Below, in pieces: positions 12,449 to 24,330 of a DNA stretch of 64,000 nt. The position numbers and the translations under genes are program-made. Position 1 is the stretch's first letter, and the number at the start of each line of letters is the position of its first letter. The notes under the pieces are model-generated. The model had not been told where the DNA came from, searched no databases, and was given only the letters and a program-made list of their open reading frames with translations. The stretch lies in assembly GCA_951230915.1 (NCBI GenBank), contig OX579638.1:29902696-29966695 (forward strand), in the 5' to 3' direction. This stretch comes from Antitrichia curtipendula. Taxonomy: Eukaryota; Streptophyta; Bryopsida; Hypnales; Leucodontaceae.

Positions 12449-15400
12449 CTACTTCGTAGTAATCACATTAATATGGTCTCCAACACCAAACTGTGCGTTT
12501 GTGGTTGACGGGGTGGACAGAGTTGAGTCGCAGACAAAGTATGACCCAAAGTAGGCCTGCGAATTAGCAGACACAGTATGTCAAGAACATAGTCTAGCTA
12601 GAGCAGATGTATGTAGAAATTAAAGATAGCTACAATGTACATGCAACTATGCGGAAATACAAAATTTACCTTTTTCACTTTCTCAAACTCGACGCCAACT
12701 TGGGGCCCTGACCTGAAAGAAAACATTGTCTGCATTACCACTCTTGCATTAGTATAATAATGTTCCTCTCTCCTTTGCAGCCAAGTTCACATTTTCTAAG
12801 ATTTCACCAAGGTTCAAATATTAAAGGTACAGGCTCAAGAGAGTACTACATTAATCGGCACATTGCATTCAAAGAATATCCACTATATACAAACGAATGT
12901 GTTATTCTCATATTATGGATTGCCAGCGGATTGATTCCTCACTTTATTTGGCTCAACGTTGTCCAGGTCTGGCTTGTCCTGGTTGATTGTGGGCACCTGC
13001 CAAGGCGGGAAACACAAGAATTAAGGCTTGATTTGCAATCATATACTTCAATCATCCTACAGCAATTCTTACCCTTCGATAATTCTTTCTTCATGAAGGC
13101 AAAAGAAGTCTAGACTACCAGTGGACTTCGTTGAAATATCTTGCGCTTTTGAACCGTTTTCTGCAACATTCGACAATCGACCTTTTGCTACCTTGTGCAT
13201 ATGGAACTATACGGCAAGGATGGTCGAGTACTTGATAATGTGGCTTTCAATTTTTTTTGTTGCTCTGTTTCTTACTCTTTCTCCTCAGTGTTTCTGAGTG
13301 GAGCAGACGTTAGAATGGAGGGTAGACAAGCAGCTCACCTTACAAATACCCCGTAGCAAGGCATAGCTGAAGGTCAACTGGTTGCCCCCGTGCTTGATGG
13401 TGAACTGGAGCCACTTGTCTTCTTCAAAAGAAGGCGGCCCTCGCACAATAACGCTTTTGTCACAAAAGATATCAAATTTAGGTCATGTGCAAATTTTTCA
13501 TCGATCCGCAGCTTTCAATCACCGTGTTTGAACAACCTTACGCCACTAATATGACTTCCGTCTATTTCAGTCAGAGTAATTCAGGAACTAAGCCAAAGAA
13601 CTAGGCTGAAACTGAAGGGCAGTCTTAGACTTACTTCGGACGAAAACGGTTCATAGGAAATGGGGCCGTAGGGAAATACGAGTTCACTTTATCAAGCGAA
13701 GCCTGCACAGCACAACAACAGGCTCACTAAGGCAGAGGATACTGAAAGTCTAGGGGTCCTCAAATACTCAACCCTATTACCAACAGAAACTCATCTATCC
13801 ATACTTTAGGTTGAGCTTGTTAGTACGTGGTCCAAGCATGAATTGGCTAAATGTCTATGGTCACTTATAGTGGTCTTCAACTTCTCACTTAGAATAATTG
13901 CTTAACAACTACGCTCAACAATCTTTCATACATGGAGATAATGGTTTGATCTCAAAGTTGGCTCTTGTACACAAAGATCTCTCACAGCTCAATACGTCTC
14001 CCAATAATCGCACCCCTACATACGTCAGATTCCTTGAAGTGATGCAAAATTTATTTCCTACCTAATATCACAGGCACAGATTCAAACATTCAAGTATTGG
14101 CCGATACCGCTTGAGCAACACATTCTGTCTTGGGGTGAAAGTTGAAGGGTACGTACCTCCGACGCAAACAAGAACTGTCCAGTATTTTGAAACCCTGTAA
14201 CATATCCTTCAGGCGCCTCTAATGCTTGTCTTTTCTCCTTCTGCTTGGCTTTGTTTATAAATGCAGTCAAGAAATGGGGAGAAGTCAGAAATGCTGTGAA
14301 AATCATTTCACTGGGCTCCAGGAGTAGCCATTGGCGCTGGTTTCTGTGCTCTAGGAATTTGAATGCTCCATCATGTTATGCCCAATGCAAAGACTGTTTT
14401 TTATTTGATTACTAGGACCAAGATTCATGGTTTTAAAATGACCAATTTCATTGGTCGTATTGTGAAAACTGTAATTCAGAAAGGGACAAATTCTATATCA
14501 ACCACAATCACTGAAGAACGTTGTATATTTTAGTCAAAAAATAGATAAAAATTAGACAAAAGAAAGCCACCATATGACCCACTCGAAAGTGATAAGAAAA
14601 GTAAGAGATCCAATTCAGGGGCTAAAAAGACATACCAGGATCAAATCGAACAAGGCGAACAGCGAGATCCAAGTAGCGACTGAACCATGCTGCAGCCTCA
14701 GGCCCTTCGTCTACCCCCTGTCACCTCCACAAACACGGCGTCAATTTCTTTCCACATTGATGACTCAAAACCTGCTGAACAGAATAACCACAGAACCCAG
14801 ACTGATCCAACTTTGAGCGATCCCAAAAGAAATTTGATAAAAACTTGACCCTAAAGAGAGTTTGGCTCTTGTACCCTAAGTGAAACCTACACATGCATGC
14901 TTGACGACGATGAAGCATTGGAATACCTGTCCATGAAAGACGGATGGGAAGCCCACGTCCACAACATTGCCTCTCGATCTTCTTTGCAAGGGCACCGTCA
15001 ATGCCTTCATGCCGGGCGCATTGATCTCTGCCACATCCTGCAGATGTCAGGGTTTCCACAGCTAAAACAGAAATTTAGATTAACTCAGAGATTCCAAGAG
15101 CAGTCGGGAGTCGGGACTGTGCACCCTCCTCTACTGTGTTGAACTGTAGAATCGAACTGAAAAATATTATAATCACTACAGAGACTTAGCACATCATGGA
15201 GTTGGAAAATTTCTATAAAACAAATGAGAATGTGACTTTGCAAGACTATCACGACGTCAATTTGTGTACAAAAATGAATCTAGATTCTTTTCCATGAAGA
15301 GATCCAAGGGCTGCTCAAGAATGTTGCCGAAGGATATATTTGTGTGTACCTAAGGTGGCGTTGGATGGGACCGATTCCCCTCGCAGGGCAGCCGCAGGCA

Positions 15401-15765
15401 GCGAAGGCTGCACCAAAGCAAGCTTAGGCGCCCTGGACATGGTAATGGTCCTCCCATTCTCGGCCTTCACCACCATCCATTCTCTGTCAAGCAAGAACCC
15501 TGCATCACCACCTCACTTGGCTATGAAAAAGAAAACCCACAACCAAGAACATTTCTACGCAACCTCGAACAAGAAGTCTCAATATAGGCCTTCCTAACAA
15601 TGCAAATGCGCTTCGAAATCTCAAACGAAGAAGCAGGGATGCAATTCAAGCGTTGAACTATGACGCTCTACCTGTGGAGGAGATTGCAGCGCTCGACACA
15701 GACACGCCTCTGCACGCTTTCACAGGGTACACCAAAATCTCCACCACTGTGTAGTCCATCCCCAT
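12449..15765 (-). CDS. MOSC-domain protein, mARC-like molybdenum-cofactor enzyme
   Basis: Ten exons on the minus strand close in frame into 307 codons plus stop: 15765-15672, 15499-15350, 15027-14927, 14717-14636, 14248-14157, 13702-13635, 13453-13339, 12996-12943, 12729-12670, 12556-12449. The N-terminal MOSC_N beta-barrel reads VVEILVYPVKACRGVSVSSA then GFLLDREWMVV and INAPGMKALTVPL. The centre has the family signature FPMNRFRPNVIVRG, then VPTINQD, EPNKTMFSFRSG, AYFGSYF and the C-terminal GVGDHINVITTK. This is the plant family related to mitochondrial amidoxime-reducing component, which binds a Mo cofactor and reduces N-hydroxylated substrates. Unusually, the usual Cys-x-x-Cys before VPT is L-R-G-I-C-K, so only the second Cys is kept. 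No clear targeting peptide precedes the barrel. The gene converges on the tRNA and the NSUN6-like gene. Confidence 0.9.
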
Positions 15766-17529
15766 CGTTGCTAAACTGAGGATTCCACAACAAATAGCTC
15801 TCTATGAACGATCGACCTCCACTCTCATTGCAGACTTTCGACTCTGATGCTCTCTCTCTTATTATACCCGCCAGTCCCAAACTGTTCCAAATTTACGACT
15901 CAAGAAACAGAGTCGAATTACCCATGGAGTCAGTAACATGCAGTACCACAGATTTTTTCACATTCCGTCGTATTTTTGCATACTTTTCTAGAACATCTAC
16001 CAGGACAGGAATTGTCCAATTCTACCTTGACAGGAAGCTTCCGAGGGTCACTTTTGAGATGTGCTAAGTTAGTGGGGGTAGCATGGCGTCTTGAAATTAT
16101 TCTACACTTGGCAGTCTTGCGATTGATTCCATGAGGGACATGAACTGTAATTGGTCGTGATTGGATAAACTGCTCGTAGCGTAAAGAGCAAGAAAAATTC
16201 GGACATGTAAAAAAGGCACGCCCTGGGTAGTAGTGCCGTTGCAGGTTGCGTGCTCCGCACTTTGACAAGTCAAAAGGGACGACGTGAATGCGACGGGAGA
16301 CTTCCTTCCTCCTACCTTGCAAATATCATAAATTACGTCTTGTGGTATGTTCTCACTTGATGTTAGGGGAGTGATGTTTGCAATGTGAATCCGGTCCAGA
16401 AGTCGATCTAAATTCGTTCCTAAGACCCTCAATAACAACACTTCTTAACACTAAGTGAGAACATACCTTTGGGTTCCTCACCTTATTGAATTGTTGTTGG
16501 GATTGTCACTGCCGGGCCCAATGCAAAGTCACGCTGATTGTGCACTCCATTCGGTGCATTTTCTTGGGCTCATGAAGGTCACCAAAGCGTTGGTATCGCG
16601 ACCTGCCCATCGCCACGTCCACGGCGACCGTTTCATACAGGAGAACAGTTCGTTGTACAGAATCACTTGCTATGTTATGTGTGCAGGGGAAGGGGTTGTA
16701 ACACATGGGACGGAAACTCCTTTGACGATGACGTTTGCGGTTCTGGCGGGGTGTCCTTGGAACCCACCATTTTTTTTTCCTGCGCATTTCAATTTTTTCT
16801 TGCACGAGTTTCAAGGTCGCGATGCTCAGGCTATGAATTCCTGGCGACGAAGAAATGCAGCCCTTGTCGTTGGTTCCGTTCTTGCATGCTTTGATCGTGG
16901 GTGCATTACTTCATCTCCAGAGATTCCACACCTGCGAACTGCTTGGACATTCGTGCTTGCTTCTTGCGATTACTTGAATTTACTGGTCTGCATTGCTTGA
17001 ATCGCGCGAGGTTTAGGGGTTAGGGTTAATGAGTCCCCGAACCTGATGAACGTCGTCTTCGGTTGGTTTACGGTGATTTGTGTACACCATGATTTCACGT
17101 GATGGAGCAATTGGCTTGAGCAGCTTCAAAGAGATGCCACCAAATCAATCACAAGACTAAGTCTGCATGATGAATGTCAATAATTTGGAACTTCGAAAAT
17201 CCAAATTTAGTTATTCCCGAGTCTAAGGCCACATGCTGGAGCTCGAGACCATGTTTGTTGCAACGTAGATTCCAGAGGGTGTGTAAGAGCAAGAACTACA
17301 AGAGGAATGAGTACTTCGAGGAATGAAGAGTCGCATTGGTGCTCGATTTTTATAAAAAAACTGAAAATCGTGGAGCTAGAACCGCGCTATCTAATTTAGA
17401 GCAGAAACAGCGTTCGTAACTGCTACAAACCCTGAATGATGAGGGTCATGTCAAGGAACCTTGTTGCACTTCCAAATTCTGTTTCACACCATCTCACCTG
17501 ATTAACTTCCTAAGAAGATGCTCACATTT
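15766..17529. other. Intergenic, no supported gene
   Basis: The long frame at 16455-17000 (+) overlaps equally long frames on the other strand. It has no recognisable domain and no codon pattern that separates it from chance. A telomere-like GGTTTAGGGGTTAGGGTT string lies near 17009. The 15800-16000 part is probably the promoter of the minus-strand MOSC gene. Confidence 0.5.
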
Positions 17530-17664
17530 GGGGTGTCAGAGCAAGAAGGTAATTTGACAATCATTTTCCAAAATCTGCAAGAGAGCCAGTTCTTCGACGA
17601 AAGAAGAATCAGGTTGTGCCCAAGTTGGTAACAAAATCGGGAATTGAAGGGTTCTGACACCCCC
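17530..17664. mobile_element. Short MITE-like element with GGGGTGTCAGA termini
   Basis: GGGGTGTCAGA at 17530-17540 is mirrored by TCTGACACCCC at 17653-17663, an exact 11 bp inverted repeat bounding about 135 bp of non-coding DNA. The terminal motif matches the ends of the intronic element at 10642-10819 (GGRGGTGYCAGA), so both probably belong to one family. No target duplication is evident. Confidence 0.6.
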
Positions 17665-17952
17665 TATTCATGTGTTTGATTCCACGCAGTTTGAGAGTGA
17701 CTTGAACACCATGATTCTTGCCACTCAACTAGAGCTGAAAATCCAAAGGGGAAGACAAGTTCACCAATACTTCTCTGTTAACCACTTGCGAGGCACTTCA
17801 CATTAGCACATGCACTATTTATTCCCTACAAAAAGATTATTGAGCGGTAAGTTCAATGTATATGATTTGATTTACATGTTTGCAATGGCGTTTGTGGAGT
17901 ACAGATGAGAAAAGGGAGTTGAATAGAAGCTCCACACCAGCAGCCAGCAGCT

Positions 17953-20844
17953 TCATTGCAAAACAGGGTGCCCGGCCATTTTGGAGGGATCGGTAATTCC
18001 TGTACCGCTACTTACTGGCCTCACTTCGTTCTTAACACTAGATTTCTCTATTGAGCACAAGCGTGTGTGTGTGTGTTTGCCAGAGTGCAAACTCCACAGC
18101 AAATCAGGGTCTTCAAATGAAGAACCAGTGAGGAATTTGACGTACTCAAAGGGGTAAAAACTACAAAACTGCTCAACCTATGCTTTCAAGATGCGTCTAA
18201 GCATCCCAACTCTATGGCCACCTCGGATTTCAGCAAATTCAGAACCTTCATTTGAAATGCGGAAACCTGGTTTCCTGTTTCCAATACTCCAGCAGGGCCT
18301 GTGGAGACCACCACTATGCAGCCAAAGCGGTTGGTCCAAGAAAGTGTAAGATTTTAGCCGGGTCAGCTAAAAATCTTCCCGAACTGTGATGAGCTATTCC
18401 CTGCACCATCCCCAATTTACCCAAAGATTTATTAGCATTTGACATTTTGACAAGTAACTACACTTATTTCACTTCAAAATTCATCTAACCAATTTTCAAT
18501 CAAATGATTCAAATTAAAGGATGTAGAGAGAAATCACACCTGATTCATTATTCGAAGTTGACTCATGGCTAGGGCCCAAATCGTCTGATGCCTCAGGAAC
18601 AGAAGGGGATAGGTCATTATCAGTAAACCACTTGTCTACAATAAACTTGTAGTCACTAGGAGAGCCATAATCAAAATCCCACTCCATGGCTGAAAATGTT
18701 TCAGGTAATGTTCCTATCTGGGTAGCCAATGCAATGGCTTGCCGAGCTTGGTATTGAAGATCCCTCTTAAAGGGCCTCTTGGAATTAGGGAACCGTAGGA
18801 GCTGACCCTCCAAATCTCCAAAAGTTGTATCCCCCCAAATCCTCTTACTGGGTTTAGTTAGTTGCGGATGATCACTGAGCTTCTGGGTCAGATACAAAGC
18901 ATCCAAAACATGGAGAATAAAACCGCTCCTCATCACATCAAATGAGAAACATAAACAACTATCATCAAACGCCTCTTCAATGGGCTCGACAACTAAAAGG
19001 CCATTTCTAAGCGAATCAATATCTGTAATGCCAAAAACTTTCAAAATATAATCTTCCATGGAGTGGCCAGTTAGATGAGCAACACATACATCTACGCGTC
19101 AGAGCATGTGGCCAATCATCATGCATCACAACTGCAAGTGAAACATCTAAATTAGTCATCTTTTTACCACTTCAGAAATAGAAAGGAAATAGTAAAGCAT
19201 TGATGGTTAGAACTTTTGTACTCCCATATTAGTGCTAGCATGCTAGGTGTATGGAAAACATTTTAAATTATCAACTATTAGATTATAATAATAGAATGAA
19301 AACTAAATATTATAGATGAATCATGCATCATACCTTCTGGGTACCATGATGTTTTGCATTCTTAGAACCTGTTGGAGGGGAGTCAATTTTATCTACCCCA
19401 TAGTAGTCAATTAGAGCTACTTTGAAATTATCATTGAGACCTCTTGCCCTTTACTCTTTGTATATTGGAGTTGTTTCTTCACGGGCAGTAGTGATATCTC
19501 CAAAATACCCCTCATTTCCTTCCAAATAGAGCTCAAATCTATTAAGAAAAAACAATACAAAAAAAAATTACTTATTCTTCAACCCATGTTGTTGAGCTCC
19601 ACAGCTTTGGTTCTGCCATCACACAAAACCCTAATTGTTGAAACCCTAACATAAGGCAAACATCCCAATTCTAACGATCACAAACAAAAGCCCTGGTACT
19701 TTTGTGATGCTGATTGAACAAAGCGCTGAAAGACATCTGGAGCTTCTCAAAGCTCAGCCGCATCTGCAGGACGAAGACCTTAACAACAAGAAAATCTAAA
19801 TTATTTGCAAAACTCTGATGTGCTTGCGAAAACCTAGACCAGAACCAATGAAATACATCCATCTAAGAACGCACCCAAGAATACAGAATACAACCAAATG
19901 AAGGTAAATAAACAATGACCAAAAGAGAAGACCTCACCAATCTAAACAGAGCAAAGTTAGAAAACATACGACCAACAACAGGTTCAATGAGGGCAACAAG
20001 AGATGCTCGCACAGAATCAAAAATTTAGCCCTAAAGCAGAAGAGACTAAGTGCACGCGGGAAACATACTTGTAGGCACTGCATGAACTGGAGCCGCACGA
20101 GTGACAATAATAGGATTAACTTCCGTTCCGTCAGGTTTTCTCCTCCTTGTGAATTCATTCTTGATCTCCGCCTAGGTATACTCCGAAATTAGTCCTTCTA
20201 CATGAAAACTTGTTGCATTTAATGTAATGGAAGTTGGATCCAACCCAACTCTGTGACCAAGCGCAGAGAAATTACACTATTACACACGGGGGGGAGCGGG
20301 AAGAAAGAGAAGAAGACGACAGGGGGGTGACGCACTTTAAATGAACCCTAAGTCAAACCATGAAAGTAGTGTCCTGGGTGACGTGCTTTCAGACACAAAA
20401 TACAGCCATAGTGAAAGGCGGTTCTGCAGACTAGGCAATTTCAGTTAACTCACGTAAATTACCAACAACCACCTAATATAGAGGGCTTTAACAACACTAC
20501 TCATACTTGTAGCCCTTGATAAACCGAACCCTAGCCATCAAGACAAAGAAACAAGTGCTGCATGAGCCGGATCCAACAAAGAAAAGAAACAGATCTTTAT
20601 AAGTGCAAACCCTATTACCTGTTGGGGGTGCTGCAAAAGCTTTGTAAAGTATGCCCACAAAAGACGCTCAGCCAGGAAGGACTTGATGCAAAAGATACTT
20701 ATCAGCACATTGAAAAGCACCCACAGTGTAATAGCCATTGCTTTCCAACGCATCTAAATCGTGAGCTTTGAAGCACGTGAATTCATCATCGCTTAGCTTA
20801 GATCTCAAAACACTCTTGCACCTTTTCTCCATCACACACAGCAT
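17953..20844 (-). pseudogene. Decayed HNH-nuclease-like gene, at least six exons
   Basis: Exon-like blocks on the minus strand are 20844-20699, 20171-20069, 19778-19682, 19538-about 19341, 19131-18540 and about 18051-17953. Phases close between the second, third and fourth blocks, between the fourth and fifth (using a donor inside CATCATGGTACC), and between the fifth and last. The core reads KHHVVMHDDWPHALTRRC, then, after a frame change, VAHLTGHS ... RNGLLVVEPIEEAFDDS. This resembles the HNH_2 type (R-x-x-C-x-L-T ... A-H-L ... N-G-L-x-L ... x-A-F-D) seen in fungal and plant proteins of unknown role. Breaks are a TGA in block three (where CGA would give Arg), a TAA in block four and the frameshift in the HNH core near 19090. 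The join between blocks one and two was not closed. The HNH assignment is from pattern only. A CACTA terminus lies 61 bp upstream of the proposed ATG. Confidence 0.6.
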
Positions 20845-20904
20845 TATGAATCTAGATTCCCAGCAGATGTGAGTTCCAAGCTCACTCTTCTAAAGAAAAC
20901 CTTT

Positions 20905-23510
20905 CACTACAAGAAAATGGTGACAAATACGACTGACAAAAACAACTACAAAGTAGTCATTCTGGTTAAGTTGACTAGTAAACGACTTGGGGGCCTTGCA
21001 GTCGTATTGGTCAAGTTGTTTATGTAAACAACTACCAATGTATTATCACCATCTAGTTTACCTTGGATGTATAATGGATGATATAAGTACATGGGAGTGC
21101 TGAGGTGGACGTTGGCGTGTGTTGGACACACGCTTTTTTTCAAGGATGTGGCAGGCTCTCATTTGTTGGGGGGCTTTGTTTCCTCAGTCATTTCTAAGTT
21201 GCAATTGAATTAGATTTTGCTGACGTCGACAGTTGTGTTCCAGTCACTTTCTAGTCGTATCGGAGAATGCCTATTGCTGTCGTCGTGTAACAACATTTTT
21301 GTTGTTGCAATGAAACTTAGGCTACACTATTTGGGCTGAGGTTCTGAAGCATTAGTCAGTGTGGAGTTGTTCTGTAGCACTGACAGTGTACTAAAGTGCT
21401 TCAATTAATTGTGTGCAGTCATGCATGAGTCTCTGTACACTTCCATCCAAGTACTATTGCTGCAACTCCATGCGTCGTTTTTTTCCAACCGCATTTATAT
21501 AAAAATGGTCCTTGTGAACAACCGAAAGAATTAACAGCAGCTCACTACTCAGACAACGATCCTATATGTCTTGCATAAGTATAGGGCACCACTGATACTA
21601 CTACACACATAGATTTAGCAACTCCAACCATATGCCTAGGCAAAATGCTACCAGTGGCCATAGAACATGATGTCAAACAACAACGGACATTTACATTCAA
21701 AAACGAAAACGAGTCTTGCTATTTCACAATACATTAATCTGGTTTCTGATAAATGTGTCCCACAACATCCTATTCACGTTGGAAGCCTAAGCAAGGTGGA
21801 TGGCAGAAGACCTCCTTTCTATGGGCAAGCTCGCATCAATTGGAGCACTTCATGTACTTCTCTGACCACAGGGCCAAGGAGCCCTTTGCTTGTTCGGTGG
21901 TGAATTGCTCTGCATTTTCAATAGGGTACATGAGTGCCACCCCTTCCTGCAGAATGTCTCGTTTGCTTGTCAATCCGCTAACTGTCTTGGCAGCCACTTT
22001 CTACCTCACTGCCCGTGGATTCATGAGGTAGACTTCATCCCCCACGTTGAACTGCAAGACACATTACATTAGGCATTGTAGTCTTTATCCCAAACAATTC
22101 TGCATATTAACCTGACCAAGTAAGTTTGTGGAATGTTGTAGGGACGACTTCAACTCCGCTTATCTTTCACTATAGGTGGACTACTGAACTACAATAACTG
22201 CCATGCAACTTCAGTACCACTACGTGACGACAGCTGAATGACTTGACCATCTTAACAGAGGATGCTGCAACTACACACATGACTAATACATCAAACCCTG
22301 CATACTAAGAAGATTTGCACCCTTTTGGCACCTTTGCATGCTGCAATGCTACGAGCAACAACGTCATGTTGGCTGCCTTTGTTTCAGAGACACAATCGCG
22401 TCATGATACAATCGGGCTTGTATGACTAACCCCACACTATTATGGAGCCTTCTAGAGCTACTTCAGCCTACATCTCCTTACACGTACATGACACTAGAAG
22501 TGCACCCAACAAAACAATTGTTATAGATTCTTCAAGTAAGAAAAAACACTCTAGGTGTAACCCAAAATTCCAAGAATCTCTGCCCAGTTACCTTGGCTAT
22601 ACGACTAGAAGTTCACTTGGAAGTGACTTCGGCCCCACACGTACCTGACTTCGCCAACCATTTTGCGGCTGATGCTGTCACATAGTGCTCACAAGGGCAT
22701 TCACATAGATTGAAGAGCAGATGGACATTTTACATGCATGAGTGTGTTGCTCTCAGGGAAGTTACTTTTTTGGACGCGCCATCTCGTTTCTTCTTAGTTG
22801 CCAACGGTGACCTCAACCTTGTCTCCCGCTTCTGAGTCTTACCTTGCGTGCACAAACAGAAGTCGTTCTTTGAAGTCTTGAATTGAAGTTGAGGGGGAGT
22901 GTTGCCAAACAGTTGGTGACAAAATTGGCTGAATGTACCTTAGAAGGAAATTTAGGCAGGCGCCTTCCCTTCTTCTACACGGGCTCCGCTGGAAGTTTTT
23001 CACCCCCATCGCTAACATCAGGCGTGGCCTCCACTGAAGGTGCCTACGGAACAACTTGCCCAGCTGTTGGAACTTCTTCGAGGATTGCATTGTGGCCAGA
23101 AGTGTTTCTCTCGGCTAGCACTTTGGGGATACTAGCGTTGGCATGGAGCGTTGGAGATGACGGGGTCACGTCAATCACTTTGATGACGAGGGGATCCACT
23201 ACAAGCGATGATGGCAAAGGCTCCTGGCTAGTTCTTCCAAACACCACGCACTGTGGTGCGGAATTAAGGGAATCCGAGGTGGTTTTAGCTTCTACACTCA
23301 CCTCTGTCTCTGATGACAAGGTCACCTCCGCAGCAGTGACCATGTCAGCCTTTGACTGCTTCCCCATGAAGTCAGAAAACACATAACGCAGTTCTTCCAG
23401 AGCGGCACCTTATGCGGAGGAGGTCGTCATAATGGGGGTGAACTTTGCGTGCATATCCTTCTTCAATTCAGCCATTTCTAAATGTATTTGTGAGTCGCCT
23501 GGCGCCTCGC
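20905..23510 (-). mobile_element. CACTA (En/Spm)-type element remnant, one terminus seen
   Basis: CACTACAAGAAAATG at 20905 is the canonical plant CACTA terminal sequence. It is followed by short subterminal motifs in both orientations (ACGACTG, GTCGTAT, GACTAG and related) up to about 21300. Decayed minus-strand coding blocks follow to about 23510. The opposite terminus (expected as ...TTTTCTTGTAGTG) was not found, so the outer boundary is a guess and the element is probably truncated. CACTA elements transpose by cut-and-paste using a TNP2-type DDE transposase, none of which is visible here. Confidence 0.55.
21670..23510 (-). pseudogene. Decayed element-encoded protein (basic, NLS-like)
   Basis: Several blocks translate well between stops on the minus strand. 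One starts at about 23483 with MAELKKDMHAKF, is stopped by TAA, then runs open through ELRYVFSDFMGKQSKADM and an acidic Ser/Thr-rich stretch to a TAG near 23044. An in-frame continuation has another TAG. A second block near 22770-22850 is highly basic (ATKKKRDGASKK), like a nuclear localisation signal. A third block at about 22055-21850 reads NVGDEVYLMNPRAVR, TAG, KVAAKTVSGLTSKRD. No domain was recognised. Position beside a CACTA end suggests an element-encoded accessory protein. The stops are again mostly TAG. Confidence 0.45.
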
Positions 23511-23519
23511 TCTGTTCCC

Positions 23520-24063
23520 AATAAAACAAATACCACGGCCAATCTAATTATGAATTGAAATCTATTTTTGGAATTGAATGTTTAATTTTTTTTAAAGATT
23601 AAATCAAGAATTTGTCAAAAATGAATAAATTGATTAAAAAATTATACTATTTTTAGTTCAAAACTTAATCACTAAAAATTCTTTTTGATAGTTTTATGTT
23701 TTGAAAGTTAAGAAAATTTAGATAAAAAAATCTATTTAGAATGCTATATTGTAATAAAGACACTAAATTTAGCCTTAAAAGTTAAAATTGATGATTTATG
23801 TCTTTTGAAAGATTTTCTTTATGAAATTTTTTCTTCATCCTTTTAAAGAGATGCATTGCTATATTATTCATCCATAAATTTTTTTAAATAGTGACAACAT
23901 CAAAGTAATTGAGAGCTTCAAAAGTTTAGAAAAGGACTCAAGTCCTGTCCTACAAAAGTAATCCCAATGGTACCTTTGAAGGTGGTTTGATCCAATAAAA
24001 CAAAAATGCTTCTTCATCATAAGTTGATTCGTGTTTTTCACTTCACCTCTTTGTTAATGAGGT
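23520..24063. other. AT-rich spacer, nothing recognised
   Basis: The sequence is AT-rich with dense stops on both strands. No gene, terminus or repeat was identified before the minisatellite begins. Confidence 0.5.
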
Positions 24064-24247
24064 TTAGGTCGGATCGACCTCATTTGTGGGTCCTGTATGT
24101 TAGTTCACGGCTTGTATGCATATTGTGGGTCAAGTCAACCTATTCTAAGGCATTTTAGGTCGAGTCGACCTCTTCTATGTTGTTTCTTGATTGAGTCAAA
24201 CTCTTCTAAGTTCTTATCATCGAGTTGACCCCTTCAATCTTAGTCAT
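24064..24247. repeat. Minisatellite, about 30.5 bp period, six units
   Basis: Units start at about 24064, 24095, 24125, 24155, 24186 and 24217. Five of them contain a near-palindrome related to GGTCGAGTCGACC (GGTCGGATCGACC, GGTCAAGTCAACC, GGTCGAGTCGACC, GATTGAGTCAAAC, CATCGAGTTGACC), and most follow it with TCTTCTA-like spacers. The second unit is strongly degenerate. The array ends about 85 bp before an open reading frame. Confidence 0.75.
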
Positions 24248-24330
24248 TTCAACTCTACACAACCTAAAATGTTGGCTCTTCTCTTTGCGAAGAGCTCTGG
24301 ACATGTACTCCTACCTACACTTCTGTTGAC

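Noticed and set aside
12760..13113. 117-codon plus-strand frame
   Set aside because: It overlaps exon 8 of the MOSC gene on the other strand and has no signature; the minus-strand exon reads VPTINQD in frame with its neighbours.
16455..17000. 181-codon open frame on plus with overlapping minus frames (16506-16814, 16097-16441)
   Set aside because: Several frames on both strands are open at once, no domain or splice logic appears, and no frame shows coding composition; judged GC-rich chance frames.
18069..18083. (GT)n run as a notable microsatellite
   Set aside because: Only about seven dinucleotide units; too short to matter, and it lies in intronic sequence of the HNH-like gene.
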